A program made the position numbers and the translations under genes. Source: Lactobacillus sp. HBUAS51381 (GTDB lineage: Bacteria > Bacillota > Bacilli > Lactobacillales > Lactobacillaceae). From it: a stretch of 64,000 nucleotides of DNA. The stretch spans positions 1 to 64,000 of the forward strand of contig NZ_JAAVSC010000005.1 in NCBI RefSeq assembly GCF_012641095.1, read 5' to 3'. Positions 30,142 to 38,645 of the stretch are shown in pieces; the stretch's first letter is position 1, and the number at the start of each line of letters is the position of its first letter. The notes under the pieces were generated by a model that was given only the letters and a program-made list of their open reading frames with translations, searched no databases and was not told the origin of the DNA.

Positions 30142-32469
30142 CTATGATACATTCTCCACATCAGCAAGTATCCAGGAAATTTTACTCGTATACTCTCCCT
30201 CAGCCACCGCAGGATTCACATCGAGGAAAAGCCCCCGACTATCATTCCACAAACTAGTGACTTCAAACACATCATCATCAGATTTCGTCGTATGTGTCTC
30301 GATATTAACGGCACTTTGGGTTAAGCTATTCTCCTTATGGTCAGCACCAATGTAGTTTAAGCTTAGGTGATCATCCAGAGAATCGCTCTGTGATCGTTTC
30401 CATGGCGTTGCACTGGCTTGAAGCGTCCAGTGATCACCTTTTCCTATCGAGTCGTAGACCTTAACCGACCATTTATTCCTATCTGCCTGTAGATGCATTG
30501 CCGCTCCTGTTATCTTTTCGGTATTGAACGATGATTGCTGCTCAACAGAAATACTCTTGGTTCCTTCTAAGGTAATCGCGTACTTCAAACTATTTGCGGC
30601 ACTCAAGTTGGTAGCTGCATCCGTTGCGGATAGCTCAATAATGTTTTTACTTCCACTTTTCAAATCACTCGCCGAAATGGTATAGCTAAACTTATAGAGT
30701 CCGTTACCGCCTTCATCCGTCGCAACAACCGACGTCAATACACTCGTACCATTATAGCGTGGACGTACCGTAATCTTCTTTCCAACTACGGGCGCCCCCG
30801 TAATGGTCCTATACTCAATCTCGCCGGTAACTGTGACATCGGCCGCTGTCTTCAAGTTTTCTGCCCCAGCTTGGTTGTTAGTACCTGGCGTAATGTTCTT
30901 GCCGGTCAAAGCCATCGTCATAATACTATCCCTAGGCTTAATCTGGAAGCCGTTAAGAGTTGCCTGAGTAATCGCGTTCGCTCCTTCAAACCTACTGGTT
31001 GTGGCCGCAATGTTTTCTGGCGAGCTCGCCGTTGCCGTACTACTAGTAGCAATTCCCGTCAAAGTAATCGTGGCCCCGTTAGTTTCACCAGCGTCTGTGT
31101 TATTGGATAAATTTCTGGCCAAGGTTTCACTCACTGATTGTCCCTTAATATTCACAGTTTCCGAATCATTGCCGGTCGCTTGTTTACCATCATCGTAGGT
31201 GATTTTGGCTGAACTGTATTCAATTCCGCCAGGTAAATTCAACTTATACTGAATATTTTGCCAAGAATCCCGGCCACTCTTGTAATTTAGGTGATAGCGC
31301 AGTGTCATCTGATCGCCAGTATAAACCACATCACTCGCGTCATCGATATTTTTATTGCCCTGTGAATTGTCAACTAGACTTGCGGTAACATCGGCATCGA
31401 CCAATCCGGGAACCTGATCAAAGACTACAATATTGTTTTCCAACTTTTGACTGCTACTTGCACTCCCTGTAGACCCCGTGAACCCCCAGCGAACCAGACC
31501 GTCGGAACCCACGTTTAGATCCTTAGCAGGGTCGATATTAACACTACTCGTAAACGTCTGTTTTTGTGTCTCAGCCGACGTTGCTGACAGTGGTTCTTCA
31601 CCAGCTACGGGCGTACGATCATTATAACTGTACGTCATCGTGTGCTTATAGCTGTCCCACTTCAGCGTCACGTGACGCCACCAGCCGGCATCTAAGAAAG
31701 TGAAGACACCCTTTTTATTTGCTTCTAACACCCCCTCATGAACCATCGAAGTATAGTAGTAATTAGACACCTGATTACTACGATAAGTTGCAGCTTGTCC
31801 CGGAAAGTTTGAAGCCACATGAGGGCCAAACACGTCTCGATCAAAGTTTGACACGGGTCCCCTAGCCAATGTAGTAATCGCATTAGCCTGAGAAGTCGTG
31901 GGTAGGATATCACGGTTAGAGGTCGTATCAAACTCCACTGCCCAACTGTTTTGAATGGCCAGTCGGGCGATGGCACTCGTATCAACTGACTTCGTCATAT
32001 CCGTGCGAGAGTCCGTTCCCCAAACCCCCATCGATTGACCTGAAGCAGGCGTTCCGTCTGCCTTCTTGGCAATAGCGTTGACCCCATTACTATCATTCTG
32101 AAGAACAAAAGCCATTCCATCACCACTAGAAGAGGAAAAGCGCCCGTCGCCAAAGTACATCCACATTGAGACCGTTTGATCCTCATTAAGATTCATCCGT
32201 GCAGCATCACTTACCCAAATTGCCCCAGCTTGATTAGGACCATTAGTCAAGTTAACGGCTTGGCGTTTGCCAACGCCTGTAGCACTAATCTGTGCAGCAT
32301 TGCCAGTGATGTTCCCAGTACTGAAATAATCATCGATTTCAACACCTTTAGGGGCGGTCTGCAAGATTTGATCATTGGTCATAACCGCCTGCGCCGTAAC
32401 CCCAGTTCCCCCAAACAACAACCCCAGCCCAATGGCCATGCTACTTAAAAATATCATTCTAGATTTCAC
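30142..32469 (-). CDS. Secreted L-type lectin/WxL-domain surface protein, paralogue 1
   Basis: Large secreted protein of 775 residues. A signal peptide (residues 1 to about 27, MIFLSSMAIGLGLLFGG...AQA) is followed by an L-type lectin-like domain (about 35-310), recognised by SMWMYFGDG, GDGMAFVLQND, WAVEFDT and WGFTGSTG. Tandem beta-sandwich regions come next, then a C-terminal WxL-like module with HWTLQA and ISWILAD motifs. There is no LPXTG motif. The start is GTG at 32469 with AGGAG ten bases ahead. Such proteins are expected to bind glycans and attach non-covalently to the wall. The DNA is more AT-rich than the housekeeping genes. Confidence 0.85.
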   Translation of the reverse strand: MKSRMIFLSSMAIGLGLLFGGTGVTAQAVMTNDQILQTAPKGVEIDDYFSTGNITGNAAQISATGVGKRQAVNLTNGPNQAGAIWVSDAARMNLNEDQTVSMWMYFGDGRFSSSSGDGMAFVLQNDSNGVNAIAKKADGTPASGQSMGVWGTDSRTDMTKSVDTSAIARLAIQNSWAVEFDTTSNRDILPTTSQANAITTLARGPVSNFDRDVFGPHVASNFPGQAATYRSNQVSNYYYTSMVHEGVLEANKKGVFTFLDAGWWRHVTLKWDSYKHTMTYSYNDRTPVAGEEPLSATSAETQKQTFTSSVNIDPAKDLNVGSDGLVRWGFTGSTGSASSSQKLENNIVVFDQVPGLVDADVTASLVDNSQGNKNIDDASDVVYTGDQMTLRYHLNYKSGRDSWQNIQYKLNLPGGIEYSSAKITYDDGKQATGNDSETVNIKGQSVSETLARNLSNNTDAGETNGATITLTGIATSSTATASSPENIAATTSRFEGANAITQATLNGFQIKPRDSIMTMALTGKNITPGTNNQAGAENLKTAADVTVTGEIEYRTITGAPVVGKKITVRPRYNGTSVLTSVVATDEGGNGLYKFSYTISASDLKSGSKNIIELSATDAATNLSAANSLKYAITLEGTKSISVEQQSSFNTEKITGAAMHLQADRNKWSVKVYDSIGKGDHWTLQASATPWKRSQSDSLDDHLSLNYIGADHKENSLTQSAVNIETHTTKSDDDVFEVTSLWNDSRGLFLDVNPAVAEGEYTSKISWILADVENVS

Positions 32470-32712
32470 AGACTACCCACTCCTTTGACTCCAAAACGTC
32501 TCATCACCTTTTCAAGATGGTAATGCGTCAGTCATTTCTGCAATCGTGGTGTCAGTACTTTAGCGGTATATCACTTAAGTGCTGTAAATAAGTTCAGTTA
32601 ACGTTCAAATCGTTGATTAACCGACACCCGATTACACCCCGTAGAATCAGCCACGCGTTTATTCAAAAGAAAAGACGACTCCCCTATACTGATTCGGCTG
32701 TTAACAACATTC

Positions 32713-32741
32713 ATTATATTAGGCTGAGAAGCAAAATACAA
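32713..32741 (-). promoter_or_regulatory. Promoter of lectin-WxL gene 1
   Basis: Minus-strand TTGTAT (32736-32741), 17-base spacer and TATAAT (32713-32718). The same boxes and flanks occur upstream of gene 2. The leader to the GTG start is about 235 bases and contains a conserved AGTATAGGGGAGTCG block near 32666-32680. The rest of 32470-33288 holds the duplicated tail described below. Confidence 0.75.
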
Positions 32742-33056
32742 CTCCAAAGATTTGTCCGACCGCTTAATGTTTTCATTACAATATTTATTTTTGTGAATGC
32801 TTATTTAACACTATTTTTATAAGCATTCAGCACCCCATAACCACGCCATTTTGAATCGCCATCATTAGTACACCCTATAGCCTACTTTATGTATATTTGT
32901 AGAATTTATGCAATTTAGCCTCCGAAAATAATTATCTGTAACAACTCACATCACCAATTATTCTCACCTAACTTTCCATAACGGCTCAGAAATCGGTGGC
33001 GCTACGTGCACTTAATCCATCCACTTCTCGCAAAAATCCGCTAACTTTTTCGTCAC

Positions 33057-33230
33057 ACCAAAAAGCCAGTCGGACTATCCAACTGGCTACAAAGTGATTA
33101 AATTTTATGATACATTCTCTACATCAGCGAATGTCCAGGTAATAGGTCAATTAAAGCTGATATAACAGCATTTATAATCCAATCATAGTCCAATTTTAAA
33201 ACCAATTTTAGCAGATAAGGGTGCTTATTT
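33057..33230 (-). repeat. Duplicated copy of the 3' flank of lectin-WxL gene 1
   Basis: Bases 33057-33146 closely repeat 30096-30180 (terminator, stop region and final codons), and parts of 33155-33230 resemble 30000-30065, including TTTTAGCAGATAAG. This points to an old tandem duplication followed by loss of most of one copy. Confidence 0.75.
33105..33146 (-). pseudogene. Fossil C-terminus of a lost lectin-WxL paralogue
   Basis: Reading the minus strand into the stop at 33105-33107 gives PITWTFADVENVS, nearly the end of paralogue 1 (ISWILADVENVS), including the second WxL-type motif as WTF. The frame has no start and upstream similarity is lost, so only a tail survives. Confidence 0.75.
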
Positions 33231-33252
33231 TATCAGAATATCTGGAAACTAA

Positions 33253-33283
33253 AAAAAAGCCAGCCCACTATCGGCTAGCTTTC
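33253..33283 (-). terminator. Rho-independent terminator after lectin-WxL gene 2
   Basis: Minus-strand stem AAAGCTAGCC / GGCTGGCTTT followed by a long T-run, directly after the stop. Confidence 0.85.
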
Positions 33284-33288
33284 AAAGT

Positions 33289-35547
33289 CTAGGCATCTGA
33301 ATTTTCTGGTGTATCACTAAAACTCCACGTGATTTCTCCACCATAAAGTTCTGGGTGCTGACTCGGTCCACCAATTGTATTGCCTTGAACTTCTAGAAGC
33401 AGTCCATTATTGGCATCCCAGCCCTGAGTGATATCCGTCACATCATTGTCACTCTCAGTTGTTCGGTCCTTAATCTTTACAAAGCCGGCAGTCAGATCCG
33501 AAACATCGCTCCCTTGCTTGTAAATCAGCCTCCCCGGCAAGACTCCCATTCTAACCGATGCAAAGGTGGTTGATTTCGCATATAAGGTCCAATCATTATT
33601 GGTACCACGCGTGTCACTCACTGAAACTTTAAAATCATCACTGGGCTGGATGAATTGTGTACTCCCAGTTAGTGTGGTCTGTTTAAACGTTGCCCCCGTG
33701 GGAACACTCATATCCAGTGAGCCAGCCTTAACGGTAATCTTGTACGATATTTTGTCTGAAATTCGACCGTAGCCGTCTTCAGCGTACAATTTCAGCGTGT
33801 GAGGCTGTCCCGACGTCAACTTGTCTTGCGGAACATCGTAAGATACAGTCCCCGGCGTGTCCGTTGCCTTTAGCGGGATGGGCTGCTGTTCCGCACCATC
33901 GATGACAGGATGAATCACCGTACTACTATTATCCACAACGCTCCCATCCTCATAGCTCAGCTGTGCGGTCACGGGAACATCGGTTTTCGGTGCTACCGTC
34001 GTGCTTCCAGATGTACTGTCCCCCGTCCAAGCCATATGGAAGGCACCCGTCTTTGAAGGTGCGGTTACCGTAAATGCCGGCGTTCGCGCATCAGTCAGGG
34101 CGTTTGACCCGACAAACTTATTCGCTAATTCCGTCGTACTGCCAGCCTTTGCATCCCCGTTTAACGTAATCGTTGCCGTTGGATTGGTCTTGGATAACTC
34201 TTTGACTGGTAACGTCAAGGTACCCGACTCAATCTCTTCTTTACTCAACTTCGTGACGGGCAACGTACTATCCCCATACTCAATCGTCCCATCCGTGTAA
34301 TCAATGTTAGCAGGTAAGTTAAGGTTTGCCTGAATATCCTTCCAGTTCTGACTACCGCCCGTGTATGACAGGTTGTAGGTGACCCGCATGCTGTGGCCGC
34401 CCCCAACAGTAGCACCACTGGTCACGGTCTTTTGATCAGTTTCGTCTTTAATCTCGGCCGTGCTATTAGCATTAACAATACCGGGAACTTGCTCAAAGAT
34501 AACGATATTGGGTTCCCAGTTTGAACCGGTGGACCCTGTAAAGCCCCAACGCACTTTATCTGTTGTCCCAAACGTGCTCTTAGGGACACTAACCGTTTTA
34601 GTCGCAGGATTTGCTTTGGCGGCACCAGTCGTTGCGTCCTTATCATCAAAGATATACGTCATCGTTTCATTGGCCGCATTCCACTTTAAGGTGACATGAT
34701 ACCAAGCGCCATCTACCAGCCAACTGCTAGTTCGTCCTTCAATCGGCTGCGTATGGTTCATCGTTGCATAGTAATGATTTGTTGTGGTCGTGACATCTGT
34801 ATATATTGGTTGTCCCCAAAAAGTTCCCGTTTGAACCTTTTCCGTCGTTGAGACCGGCACCGTATGCATATTGTATGTTGATCCGCTTCCTGGAAAACCT
34901 GAAGCGATATGAGCATTTTTCCAGTTCAAAGCATCATCAATGTCAAATGAACTTCCCTTCCCCAAAGCATCTTGTCCAGTTTGTTTATTTAAACTATCAG
35001 GTATATTGTTCCGAAACGTATCAAATTCCAATGCCCAACTCTTCTGAATCCCCGTCTTGGCAACTGCGTCCGCGTCCGACATTGTATCATCCTGATCAGT
35101 ACCCCAAACACCTAACGTTTCACCACCAATGGGTTCCCCAGCGGCATTGGTTGTACTTGCTTTTATTCCACGGTCATCATTTTGCATAACAAAGGCCATT
35201 CCATCACCAGAACCGGAATTCCCATTACCAAAATACATCCACATAGCGGCTGTTTGATCCGAATCCAAGCTCATTTCTGAATCATCTTTCGTCCAAATTG
35301 TGCCCAATTGTCCCGTTGTATTGGTAAGCTGAACGGCTTTATCGGCACCATATCCGGTTTTTGCCAACACCGCTGAGTTACTCCCAATCTCCCCAGCTGT
35401 AAAGTAATCGGTCACCGACACCCCTTGTGGTGCCTTCGGTAGCACATCACGCACATTAGTTTGTGCCTGCGCCGTAACCCCTTGTCCCCCAACAAGCAAC
35501 CCTAACCCAATGGCCATCACACTTAAAAATACCGTTTTAAATTTCAA
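33289..35547 (-). CDS. Secreted L-type lectin/WxL-domain surface protein, paralogue 2
   Basis: Secreted protein of about 752 residues. A signal peptide (TVFLSVMAIGLGLLVGG...AQA) precedes an L-type lectin domain (about residues 30-330: MWMYFGNG, GDGMAFVMQND, WALEFDTF, WGFTGSTG), beta-sandwich repeats and a C-terminal WxL-like module. In that module the first motif is WTLYA but the second is WSF, not WxL. The best start is the TTG at 35547: GGAG lies nine bases ahead and the product MKFKTVFLSVMAIGLGL aligns with paralogue 1. The ATG at 35553 sits too close to the ribosome site. No LPXTG motif. Confidence 0.83.
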   Translation of the reverse strand: MKFKTVFLSVMAIGLGLLVGGQGVTAQAQTNVRDVLPKAPQGVSVTDYFTAGEIGSNSAVLAKTGYGADKAVQLTNTTGQLGTIWTKDDSEMSLDSDQTAAMWMYFGNGNSGSGDGMAFVMQNDDRGIKASTTNAAGEPIGGETLGVWGTDQDDTMSDADAVAKTGIQKSWALEFDTFRNNIPDSLNKQTGQDALGKGSSFDIDDALNWKNAHIASGFPGSGSTYNMHTVPVSTTEKVQTGTFWGQPIYTDVTTTTNHYYATMNHTQPIEGRTSSWLVDGAWYHVTLKWNAANETMTYIFDDKDATTGAAKANPATKTVSVPKSTFGTTDKVRWGFTGSTGSNWEPNIVIFEQVPGIVNANSTAEIKDETDQKTVTSGATVGGGHSMRVTYNLSYTGGSQNWKDIQANLNLPANIDYTDGTIEYGDSTLPVTKLSKEEIESGTLTLPVKELSKTNPTATITLNGDAKAGSTTELANKFVGSNALTDARTPAFTVTAPSKTGAFHMAWTGDSTSGSTTVAPKTDVPVTAQLSYEDGSVVDNSSTVIHPVIDGAEQQPIPLKATDTPGTVSYDVPQDKLTSGQPHTLKLYAEDGYGRISDKISYKITVKAGSLDMSVPTGATFKQTTLTGSTQFIQPSDDFKVSVSDTRGTNNDWTLYAKSTTFASVRMGVLPGRLIYKQGSDVSDLTAGFVKIKDRTTESDNDVTDITQGWDANNGLLLEVQGNTIGGPSQHPELYGGEITWSFSDTPENSDA

Positions 35548-35797
35548 ACTCATCCGCTCCTTTAACCCCAAAAACGTACCATTACCTAGTCAGGATAATA
35601 GTTGCGTCACCCAGTTGTTTAATCGTGCGATTTGTTCCCTAAGGCCATTGTTCAATGGTTGCCCCAAAAAGTTAAGTTAACAAATGAACTTTCGCCGTTA
35701 GTCACTCGGCCCACGATAATCCCCGTAAAATTAGTGTTTCATCAGTATGCAGTTATACGCCGACTCCCCTATACTAATTCCATTATTAACAACTTTC

Positions 35798-35826
35798 ATT
35801 ATATTAGGTTTAACATAGAAATACAA
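35798..35826 (-). promoter_or_regulatory. Promoter of lectin-WxL gene 2
   Basis: Minus-strand TTGTAT (35821-35826), 17-base spacer and TATAAT (35798-35803), matching the gene 1 promoter, with the same AGTATAGGGGAGTCG block in a leader of about 245 bases. The rest of 35827-36142 is AT-rich with no supported gene. Confidence 0.75.
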
Positions 35827-36142
35827 CTCTAAAAACTATTTTTAGTAATCATTAATTCTCAGCTGATAACCATTTCGATGAATACTTGTTACGGCTAGCA
35901 TACAGCTCTTTTAACAAAGGCCGAAAGCAAGCGAATTTGTGACTATGCAATGGTCATGGTTAACATTTTCTGTATACATACTTATTATTTTTATACATAA
36001 CTGCCACACAAAAATATTTATCTGTAACAGCTTTCAGATCAGCTTTTTCTTCACCACTTTCAAGATAGTGTCCACATTAATTACAACCTATCATCTATCC
36101 TAATCGCCCGAGATTCTCTCTTCACCGTGTCTCTCCTAACCA

Positions 36143-36182
36143 AAAATAGCGAATCCCCAACTCTCGTTGAAGATTCGCTATG
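36143..36182 (-). terminator. Rho-independent terminator after lectin-WxL gene 3
   Basis: Minus-strand stem ATAGCGAATCTTCAAC / GTTGGGGATTCGCTAT followed by TTTTTGG. Confidence 0.88.
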
Positions 36183-36215
36183 CTTTAAGGTGCTTTCTAA
36201 TATCGTGAATTCAGC

Positions 36216-38363
36216 CTAACTCGGTGCATTGCTTAACGTCCACGTGACTTTCCCCGTGTAGGTTCCGGCCACGGCGCCACCATCGACTTGCAGATAGAGT
36301 CCCGTCGAGGCATTCCATCCACTAGCGACATCCGTGGTCGATCCACTCGTTGCATCAGTCGTGTGCGTCGCAATCGTTGTCGGCGTCGAACCCAAGACCA
36401 GATCGTCATTGGCCGTGCGATACCGCAGTTGTCCCGCCAGTTGATGACCCGCATCATCCGTAAATGGTGTGGTGCTGGCCTGCAACTGCCAGTGATTCCC
36501 CGCCGTACGGGTATCATCCACATTCAGTTGCCAATCGTCTGCGGGTAGGATATCCTGTGTCGTCCCGATTAAGGCGGTAGGCTTAAAGGTACTGGTTGCG
36601 GAGACCTTGCCAAAGTCCAACGACCCCACAACAATGGTAATGTTTAGATCATTCGACACATCGCCTAAGGTATCGCTGGCATACAGATTCAGGGTGTTGG
36701 TCCCCGGCTTCAGACTAGCGGCCGGAACCGTGTATGAGAAGCTCCCAGGACTAACGGTCGTCGTGGCGAGATCCTGGCCGTTTAAGGTTGGATGAAGGGT
36801 GACGCCTTTGCTGGCGACACTGCCGCCCAGAACCGAGGCCACCCCTGTAATGTCGGCATCTTGATTGGCATCGACATTTACCGTCGATGACGTGCCCAGC
36901 AAAAGACTTAACGAGGAACTCAGCTGTTTAACTGAGAACCCATTCATCGTAGCCGAGGTAATGGCATTACTGCCGACGAAGTCTCCCCGTGAACTGGGAA
37001 CCGTCGTGGCGGTGCCGCTAGCCTTCGCGTAGACGGAAACGGTCGCCTTGGGCTGACTAGTCGTTAAGGATTGGGGGAGCGTGGTCGTTAAGGTTTGATT
37101 GGTCAGGTCACTCACGTCAAAGTTCGATGTCGTACCATCCGGATTGGTGATCTGCCCGCTAGTGGGGGTAACCCCCGTTGGCAACTTGAGGTTCGCGCGA
37201 ATATTACGCCAAGGGGCACTCCCCGAGTCGTAGTTCAGCTGGTAGTCCAGTCGAAGCCGATCATTGGTGTTGACGCTATCGCCGGCCGCAACCACCTTAT
37301 TTTGCGTCAAGTCGTGGACGGTCCCCGTCGCACTACTATTGACCAGACCGGGGATCTGTTCGAAGGTCACCAAATTATTCTCCGAATTATCCCCCGTTGA
37401 GCCCGTAAAGCCCCACAGCGCGGTAGTCTTGTTCCCAATTTGACTGGGCTGAATCGTCACCGACGCGGACTGGCCGGTCTGTGCATCCCCCGTCGCTGGG
37501 TCTTTATCGTTCAGCGTATAAGTCATGGTATCCGTGCTGGCCGTCCACTTCAGACTGAGATGGTGCCAAGCGCCATTCGATAGAAACTTGGAATCCGTTC
37601 CTTGGATTAAGCCGGAATGGTTCATGACCGTCGCGTAGTTATAAATTGAATTTTGAAGATCGACATTGACCGCCTTACGCGCATAGGTATTTAGATTTCC
37701 CGGAAGCCCTGATGCCACGTGAGGATACCGTAGTGAATTGTCAAAGCTCGTGGCCTTCGTCGTATTATTATCCATATATTGGTTATTCACAAAGGTGTCA
37801 AATTCCAGCGCCCAACTATCCTGAATGGCTTGGCTGGCCACCTTGGTCGCCCCGCCTATTTCCGTGGTGTAATCATCCGGATAGCCCCAAACGCCTAGCG
37901 ATTCACCACTCGCTGGCTGACCATCCTTGGTTAGCGCCGTGGCCTTGGTTCCCCGTGGATCATTTTGCAGGACAAAGGCCATCCCATCGCCGGCATTCCC
38001 CTGCTTGTTACCAAAGTACATCCACATAGAGGCCCGCTCATCTCGAGAAAGGTCAAAGGCAATCGCACTATTCGCCCAAATCGTTCCCAGTTGATGCGTG
38101 CCGTTGGTCAATTGTACCGCTTGGGTTCCCATGGTGCTGGGATTGGTGGAGTCCTGGACCTTGGCCGAATTGACGCCATCAAAATCCCCAATCTTAAAAT
38201 AGTCACTGAGTGGCAGTCCCTGTGGCATGCTCTGTTGGGCAGCCGCAAGATCCGCAGCGTCCTGATCGGTCGTACTATCCGCGGCCTGCCCCGTCAGACC
38301 ACCACCGGCAAACACCGCCCAAATCGCGACAAGTATCCCTAGTAAACCTGTCCGAAATTTCAT
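36216..38363 (-). CDS. Secreted L-type lectin/WxL-domain surface protein, paralogue 3
   Basis: Secreted protein of about 715 residues. A signal peptide (MKFRTGLLGILVAIWAVFAGG...QAA) is followed by an L-type lectin domain (about 40-320: SMWMYFGNK, GDGMAFVLQND, WALEFDTF, WGFTGSTG), beta-sandwich repeats and a C-terminal WxL module with both motifs intact (HWQLQA and VTWTLSNAP). The ATG at 38363 has AAGGAG ahead; the longer frame starts before it. Base composition is more GC-rich than paralogues 1-2. The promoter is unclear: TATACT occurs near 38413-38418 on the minus strand, without a convincing -35. Confidence 0.87.
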   Translation of the reverse strand: MKFRTGLLGILVAIWAVFAGGGLTGQAADSTTDQDAADLAAAQQSMPQGLPLSDYFKIGDFDGVNSAKVQDSTNPSTMGTQAVQLTNGTHQLGTIWANSAIAFDLSRDERASMWMYFGNKQGNAGDGMAFVLQNDPRGTKATALTKDGQPASGESLGVWGYPDDYTTEIGGATKVASQAIQDSWALEFDTFVNNQYMDNNTTKATSFDNSLRYPHVASGLPGNLNTYARKAVNVDLQNSIYNYATVMNHSGLIQGTDSKFLSNGAWHHLSLKWTASTDTMTYTLNDKDPATGDAQTGQSASVTIQPSQIGNKTTALWGFTGSTGDNSENNLVTFEQIPGLVNSSATGTVHDLTQNKVVAAGDSVNTNDRLRLDYQLNYDSGSAPWRNIRANLKLPTGVTPTSGQITNPDGTTSNFDVSDLTNQTLTTTLPQSLTTSQPKATVSVYAKASGTATTVPSSRGDFVGSNAITSATMNGFSVKQLSSSLSLLLGTSSTVNVDANQDADITGVASVLGGSVASKGVTLHPTLNGQDLATTTVSPGSFSYTVPAASLKPGTNTLNLYASDTLGDVSNDLNITIVVGSLDFGKVSATSTFKPTALIGTTQDILPADDWQLNVDDTRTAGNHWQLQASTTPFTDDAGHQLAGQLRYRTANDDLVLGSTPTTIATHTTDATSGSTTDVASGWNASTGLYLQVDGGAVAGTYTGKVTWTLSNAPS

Positions 38364-38522
38364 AAGACACACGACTCCTTCCCCCAAAACACTCAATACA
38401 CTTCATCTTTAGTATACGAGGAAGTTCAGCCACACCAGTATTTAAGCACCGCTATCGTTAGGTAAATAACATTACCAATCAATTACCCCTATTCGTATCA
38501 GAATCGTCTCACGTCAAAATAA

Positions 38523-38557
38523 AAAAGCTACCCCCATTTCTGGGTGTAACTTCTTTC
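38523..38557 (-). terminator. Rho-independent terminator downstream of lectin-WxL gene 4
   Basis: Minus-strand stem AAGTTACACCC / GGGGGTAGCTT followed by TTTTTT, about 90 bases after the gene 4 stop. Confidence 0.75.
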
Positions 38558-38645
38558 AGTACTGGATTTAAGGCCTGATCGTACCAAATCAAGTAGCCGA
38601 TTTCAGCCATCATTGTTCGCTGGTTTCCCAGCAATCTCTGCACGC

